Positions 57,615 to 61,643 of a stretch of DNA of 61,643 bases are shown in pieces. A program made the position numbers and the translations under genes. Each line of letters opens with the position of its first letter. The first letter of the stretch is position 1. Source of the DNA: an uncultured Pirellulaceae bacterium (GTDB lineage Bacteria > Planctomycetota > Planctomycetia > Pirellulales > Pirellulaceae); NCBI GenBank assembly GCA_937944405.1, contig CALDYR010000013.1, positions 1-61,643 on the forward strand, in the 5' to 3' direction. The notes below the pieces were generated by a model. The model saw only the letters and a program-made list of their open reading frames with translations. It did not search any database and was not told the origin of the DNA.

Positions 57615-59146
57615 CGGGACGCCTCCGTCGTGGCGACATCGCCATCGGGGTTGACTTTGCGTTGCTGGAATTCCGAAATCAACCGATCGTGTTGCTTGGC
57701 TGGCAGGGGCGACTGACCGATTGCCGTTGAAGTTTCAGTCGTTGGCTGTGGGCCGCGGACGATAGCAATTAAGTCATCTGGTTCTAAGACTTGATAACCG
57801 TCGGCGATCACGAATTCGCCGGGACGCAGGCCGTCGCGGATTTCGACAAATTGGTCGTCACGAATTCCCACCACAACATTGCGTGGTTCAAAGCGATTGC
57901 CGTTTTCATCGATCACAAACACGATCCCTCGGTTTCCGGAAACCGCGCTAACACACCCGCGTGGAATGGCCAGCGTATGACGTTGTTGAATCACGGTGGC
58001 ATAACCGGTCAAACCGGGAACAACCATTTCGTCGCTGGGGTCCAGTTTGACTCTAATTGAGAATGTTGCCGGCCACTCAGGAGCTCCCGTACCCAGCGGA
58101 CGGATCGGGCGATTGGTCTCAGGCCCCCCCAAAGCAAAATTTACCAGCGGGCGGATGCGTTCGATGTGACCGGTAAAAATTCTGTCCTGATAGGCACTCA
58201 ATCGGACTTCGACACGGTCATTGACTTTGATTCGCCCCAACGCCGTCTGATCCAGATAACACTCAAACCATAAATCACAGGCCAGCAACACAGCAGGACG
58301 ACCGGGGTCTTGATTGAATTCGCCATCGTGGACCAATACGCGTTCGACAATTCCGTCTTGGGGTGCAAAGGACTGGTAGTCCTCCATTTGTTTTAGACGG
58401 TGAGCGAGCGTCAATTCGGCTTCGGTGATGGCCGACTGGCCAATTTCAACGCTGTTAGTGCGACCGGCATTGGCCATATCAAAGGCCAACTGCAATTCTT
58501 GTAATTCCAGCTGATTGCGGGTTACCGAAAGTTCATTTTCAGTGACCACGTTGAAACTGATCGAACCTTTTTTATGCAGTCGCGTGTTACGTTGGAGTAA
58601 CTCCTCGGCCATTTTCAATTTGGCTTTGGCGATATCGATTCGCACGGCTAAAATATCCGGGCGTTCTTGCTGCAGCACGTTCACGGTACCCACGTGGACG
58701 CGTTCCAGTTCGGCCTTGGCGGTGGCGATGGCGGCGCGAGCCGAATCGATTTTCATTTGCAAACGCGACGAATCGAGGTCGACCACAAGATCGCCTTTTT
58801 TTACACGCTGGCCTTCGGTGACGTGGACTTTATCTATGCCGGCCATCGCGACCATCGGGACCTGCACCGGTTCGCTTTGCATAAGCCCTTCGCCGATAAA
58901 CTTGCCGACGATATGGCGACGTTGTGCTTTGGCCGACGTAACTGGAAAGGCCCCGCCCGTTTTTCGAATTACGGTCGAATACCCTATCTTCGATGTGTAC
59001 ATCCGGGCGATCGGATTCTGGTAGGCCGGCCATACTATTTTGTAGACCACCACCGCGCAGACGACCGCAGTGACGGCACACAACAGCAGCGCCCATGCCT
59101 GCGAACGAACAAAGCACTGAACCATATTGATCAGTTTGCGAACCAT
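57611..59146 (-). CDS. HlyD-type efflux/secretion periplasmic adaptor
   Basis: 511 aa. An N-terminal membrane anchor (LLLCAVTAVVCAVVVYKIVW), two half lipoyl motifs (GIDKVHVTEGQRVKKGDLVV and later APQDGIVERVLVHDGEF), a coiled-coil hairpin (about 130-250) and a beta-barrel (VNDRVEVRLSAYQDRIFTGH) match the membrane-fusion-protein family. These bridge an inner-membrane pump and an outer-membrane channel. No pump gene is in this operon, so its partner is encoded elsewhere or the membrane TPR protein replaces it. The ATG at 59144-59146 shares one base with the preceding stop. The C-terminal 35 residues are polar and likely disordered. Confidence 0.87.
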   Translation of the reverse strand: MVRKLINMVQCFVRSQAWALLLCAVTAVVCAVVVYKIVWPAYQNPIARMYTSKIGYSTVIRKTGGAFPVTSAKAQRRHIVGKFIGEGLMQSEPVQVPMVAMAGIDKVHVTEGQRVKKGDLVVDLDSSRLQMKIDSARAAIATAKAELERVHVGTVNVLQQERPDILAVRIDIAKAKLKMAEELLQRNTRLHKKGSISFNVVTENELSVTRNQLELQELQLAFDMANAGRTNSVEIGQSAITEAELTLAHRLKQMEDYQSFAPQDGIVERVLVHDGEFNQDPGRPAVLLACDLWFECYLDQTALGRIKVNDRVEVRLSAYQDRIFTGHIERIRPLVNFALGGPETNRPIRPLGTGAPEWPATFSIRVKLDPSDEMVVPGLTGYATVIQQRHTLAIPRGCVSAVSGNRGIVFVIDENGNRFEPRNVVVGIRDDQFVEIRDGLRPGEFVIADGYQVLEPDDLIAIVRGPQPTTETSTAIGQSPLPAKQHDRLISEFQQRKVNPDGDVATTEASR

Positions 59147-59505
59147 TATTTGGCGTCCCTTTCTAAGGCTAACCCGGTCAAAACGCTCAGTTCAACAATT
59201 AACCGGTCAATGTCATCAAAGATCGCGTCGGCAATGGGGGATAGGTATTCAGGGGTGTTATTCACCGCCATCGATTCAAGGTATTGCACCCGATTGCGGA
59301 CCGTCGTGGCACCAAAATAGCTGACGCGACTTTTGAGCTGATGTGCGGCCGATTTAATCGACCCGGCATCGCCGTTGATCAATCCAAGCCGCACACGTGA
59401 CTCGATTTCGGGTAGGAGCTTAACGAACATGACCGAAAGGTCGGCCAGTAATTCGTCGTCGCCAGCGGTCATCTGGTCCAGTTGAATTGGGTCAATCAAT
59501 GGCAT
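59146..59505 (-). CDS. Histidine phosphotransfer (Hpt) protein
   Basis: 119 aa from the ATG at 59503-59505, preceded by AAGGAG. The phospho-accepting His55 lies in SAAHQLKSRVSYFG, the standard Hpt signature, in a four-helix bundle. It relays phosphate between receivers. Its start overlaps the end of the NtrC-type gene by 14 nt, so they are translationally coupled. No sensor kinase occurs in the operon; a hybrid kinase is presumably elsewhere. Confidence 0.88.
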   Translation of the reverse strand: MPLIDPIQLDQMTAGDDELLADLSVMFVKLLPEIESRVRLGLINGDAGSIKSAAHQLKSRVSYFGATTVRNRVQYLESMAVNNTPEYLSPIADAIFDDIDRLIVELSVLTGLALERDAK

Positions 59506-61114
59506 GTTCAACTCCTTGCTGCGATACGGAGATGTTCAATCGTTTTATTTTGTTGTAGATGCTTTTTTCACTGATGCCCAACGTCCGAGCCGATTTGGCT
59601 TTGTTTCCGCCAAGCATTTTTAAGGTCGCGATGATCGCATCGCGTTCTATTTGCTGCAACGTTTTTCCAGCCAGATCGTACCCACCGTTAGGTTGGGAAC
59701 GGTCGCGGTCGCGGAAACCGGGGGCATCGTAAGCGGTATGATTGGCATCCACGACGGGCACCAGTGCAGCGTCGGGGGTGCGGCCCGTCGATGGGATTCC
59801 ACCAGTGGGTGACACCCAAGGCACCCCCGCATCGCGGGATTGGGGCGCGTCGAGAGCCCGCTGGTCGAGCGAGAGGTTTGAAAATAGCAGGTCGCTGGGT
59901 TCGATGGTGTCGGATTTTGAAAACGCAATCGCGCGTTCGAGTACGTTTTCAAGTTCGCGAATATTACCCGGCCAAGCGTGCTGTTGTAGTAGCTCCAGCA
60001 CACGCGCCGACAACTGTTTTACCGGTATCGATTGACGATCACACACCGAGGCGAGGATGCTGTTGGCGATGTTAGCCAATTCGCTGCTGCGAAACCGCAA
60101 CGCCGGCAGCGAAAGATTCAGGACTAACAACCGAAAATATAAATCTTGACGGAACGCCCCCGTTCGGCACAGGGTCGCAAGATCATGATGGGTCGCGGTG
60201 ATCAGGCGGACGTCGACTTTTCTGGATTCAGTTGCCCCTAGACGTCGAACGGTTCTGTCCTGCAGAAAGGTTAACAGTTTGGGTTGCAGGTCAAGTGGCA
60301 GGTCACCGATTTCATCCAAGAACAACGTTCCGCCATCGGCGACTTCAGCATGGCCAATTCGATCGGTGATCGCCCCTGTGAATGAACCTTTAATGTGCCC
60401 GAACAACTCCGATTGAATGAGGTCTCTGGGGAGGGCGGCGCAGTTAATCGTGACAAACGGACCATCAGCGCGCCGGCTTTTTTGATGGATCATACGCGCG
60501 ATCGTCGATTTGCCGGTGCCGGTTTCCCCGCCAATGAACACCGAAGCGTCCAGCGACGCGATTTGTTCGACTTGCTGCATCAATTGGCTGTGGATGTCGC
60601 CAGTGGAGTCAATCTCGCGAACAGCAACGTTTTGGCGGTGGGTCGTTTTGAGAGATTGATTTTCACCGGACATTCGCCACGCCGCGATCGCTTTTTCGAC
60701 GGACACCAAAAATTGATCGGGCACGAAGGGCTTGCTAACGAATTGGAACGCGCCAGCCCGCATTGCGGCGACAGCATCGTTGACGTTATCCGAACCGGTC
60801 AAAACGACAACCTGGACGTTAGGATGATGCTGCTGGAGGTATTCCAAAATATGAAAACCGCTTAAGTCAGGCAACTCCAAGTCGACCACTACGACGGCGG
60901 TATTGCCGTCGACCAACTCCAGCCCTTGGGTGCCGGTGAGCGCAGTAAAATGCGCCAACCCGGATTTCGTCAGATGCGCCGATACTAACCGCAGCGTTAG
61001 CGGATCGTCGTCGATCGCGACGATGCCGCCGGCCGACTTGTGATCGACGGCGCCGTTGGGGACCACCAAAGGTCGGCGCGATCGATCAGAAACATTAATA
61101 ACACTAGCGGACAT
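59492..61114 (-). CDS. NtrC-family sigma-54-dependent response regulator
   Basis: 540 aa. Receiver (residues 30-145): Asp35-37, phosphoacceptor Asp78 ([10 protein letters not shown]), Lys128 (FVSKPF). AAA+ domain (175-390): Walker A GETGTGKS (196-203), GSFTGA (243-248; Ser replaces Ala in the sigma-54 contact motif GAFTGA), Walker [11 protein letters not shown] (261-270) and the sensor block [10 protein letters not shown] Pro/Gly/Asp-rich linker (about 415-480) is longer than usual. The Fis-type HTH is near 495-530 ([20 protein letters not shown]). It activates sigma-54 promoters when phosphorylated and leads a six-gene operon with Hpt, adaptor and glycosyltransferase genes. An H-NOX gene starts divergently. 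Confidence 0.93.
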   Translation of the reverse strand: MSASVINVSDRSRRPLVVPNGAVDHKSAGGIVAIDDDPLTLRLVSAHLTKSGLAHFTALTGTQGLELVDGNTAVVVVDLELPDLSGFHILEYLQQHHPNVQVVVLTGSDNVNDAVAAMRAGAFQFVSKPFVPDQFLVSVEKAIAAWRMSGENQSLKTTHRQNVAVREIDSTGDIHSQLMQQVEQIASLDASVFIGGETGTGKSTIARMIHQKSRRADGPFVTINCAALPRDLIQSELFGHIKGSFTGAITDRIGHAEVADGGTLFLDEIGDLPLDLQPKLLTFLQDRTVRRLGATESRKVDVRLITATHHDLATLCRTGAFRQDLYFRLLVLNLSLPALRFRSSELANIANSILASVCDRQSIPVKQLSARVLELLQQHAWPGNIRELENVLERAIAFSKSDTIEPSDLLFSNLSLDQRALDAPQSRDAGVPWVSPTGGIPSTGRTPDAALVPVVDANHTAYDAPGFRDRDRSQPNGGYDLAGKTLQQIERDAIIATLKMLGGNKAKSARTLGISEKSIYNKIKRLNISVSQQGVEHAID

Positions 61115-61373
61115 AGAAAAAGCTCATCCGGAGGCAGGCATGCGAGGCGGGAAAGGTGTAGGGCTGTAAAAAGGTAGGTCACGGGTACGCTAACGCTGGA
61201 AAAAATGCGGAATGATTTTACAGTGGCCCAAAAACCCTGTAAAAAGAGGCCGGTCGACGTTGCGAAAAAACAACACCGGTCGCTGAGGCCTGAACGATTG
61301 GGCACAATTACCTGGGTTAGTTTTTTCCGTGCACGACCAGTGGTTAGAGTGTTCTTTTTAAAAAAAGGTTGTT
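61115..61373. promoter_or_regulatory. Divergent promoter region of NtrC operon and H-NOX gene
   Basis: 259 nt between the two divergent starts. AAGG at 61365-61368 lies 5 nt before the H-NOX ATG. No certain sigma-54 or sigma-70 site could be picked out. Confidence 0.4.
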
Positions 61374-61643
61374 ATGAAGGGAGTCATTTTCACGGCGTAG
61401 CGTTGTCGAAGATCAATTTGGTCTTTCGGTGGCGGATCATGTGATTACGACAGCCAGTCCAGAATCTGGCGGTGCGTACACATCGGTTGGCACTTACGAC
61501 GCCGGCGAATTGGTCGCGATGGTGGTTGCCTTGGGCGCCCATTGCGGAACACCGGCGCCGGAGGTAACAAAGTCGTTCGGTGTCCACTTATTCAATCACT
61601 TCGTTGAATCTCACGCGGACACTCTTGGCAATGTAAAAATGAC
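61374..61643 (+). pseudogene. H-NOX (haem NO/O2-binding) protein, 5' end, frame interrupted; runs off the window
   Basis: From the ATG at 61374, with AAGG upstream, the frame reads MKGVIFTA, the exact start of H-NOX proteins, then TAG at 61398. The match resumes in another frame from AGC at 61399: SVVEDQFGLSVADHVIT, then SGGAYTSVGTYDAGELVAMV and FGVHLFNHFVESHAD, to the window edge. Restoring the frame requires 2 (or 5) extra bases near 61397; 5 would also restore the usual length of the first helix. The region covers about the first 85 residues; the haem-ligand His (near 102 in the family) is outside. H-NOX proteins sense NO for partner kinases or cyclases. Either the gene is dead or the sequence has a local error; no good alternative start exists until GTG 61429, which would lose helix 1. 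Confidence 0.8.

Noticed and set aside
1-61643. CRISPR array, prophage, complete IS element, tRNA or rRNA
   Set aside because: No regularly spaced repeats, phage genes, intact transposase with inverted repeats, or RNA-gene signatures were found on either strand.

Overview
The window looks like chromosomal DNA from a planctomycete, probably of the Pirellulales/Rhodopirellula type. This is inferred from gene content only. Signs include many secreted TPR, PQQ-propeller and tyrosine-rich proteins, a Ser/Thr kinase fused to a receiver-like domain, an 'alternative' GlmU, few strong Shine-Dalgarno sites, and small conserved proteins of unknown function. I saw no tRNA, rRNA, CRISPR array, prophage or intact insertion sequence.

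Layout. 0.1-1.9 kb: an intact Dcm-type (CCWGG) cytosine methyltransferase followed by its Vsr mismatch endonuclease, broken by a frameshift and a nonsense codon. 1.9-8.2 kb: CPBP protease, OmpH/Skp chaperone with a terminator, GlmU-like enzyme, MetF and a TPR protein. 8.4-13.8 kb: a TPR / ExbB / ExbD / ExbD / TPR gene set, probably one envelope machine. 14.4-15.8 kb: two small secreted proteins on the minus strand. 16.1-21.6 kb: type IIA topoisomerase subunits A and B flanking a DUF429 gene. 21.9-25.6 kb: SnoaL-like protein, SufE, hemerythrin-like protein, NUDIX hydrolase, an IS3 transposase relic and RlmA-type rRNA methyltransferase.

The centrepiece (26.0-37.2 kb) is a 2596-residue type I polyketide synthase, KS-AT-DH-KR-ACP, followed in the same chain by a second KS whose active-site Cys is Ser and by an AT relic without its catalytic Ser. 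Two tandem paralogous flavin-dependent halogenase-like proteins, both with the WxWxIP signature, lie directly downstream. Together they look like a compact locus for a halogenated, possibly aromatic, polyketide.

37.8-52.2 kb: PQQ-like propeller, a large secreted protein, a small conserved protein, a decayed thioredoxin-like gene, a kinase/pseudo-receiver fusion, ComM, a zinc-ribbon membrane protein, a primary-type sigma factor with a perfect terminator, and a YycJ-like metallo-hydrolase sharing a bidirectional terminator with a small gene. 52.3-61.1 kb (minus strand): a tightly overlapping operon of an NtrC-type regulator, Hpt protein, HlyD-type adaptor, membrane TPR protein, GT-C glycosyltransferase with sugar-binding-like domains, and a CheY-like receiver. 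Divergent from it, at the right edge, is the start of an H-NOX (haem/NO sensor) gene whose reading frame is interrupted after eight codons.
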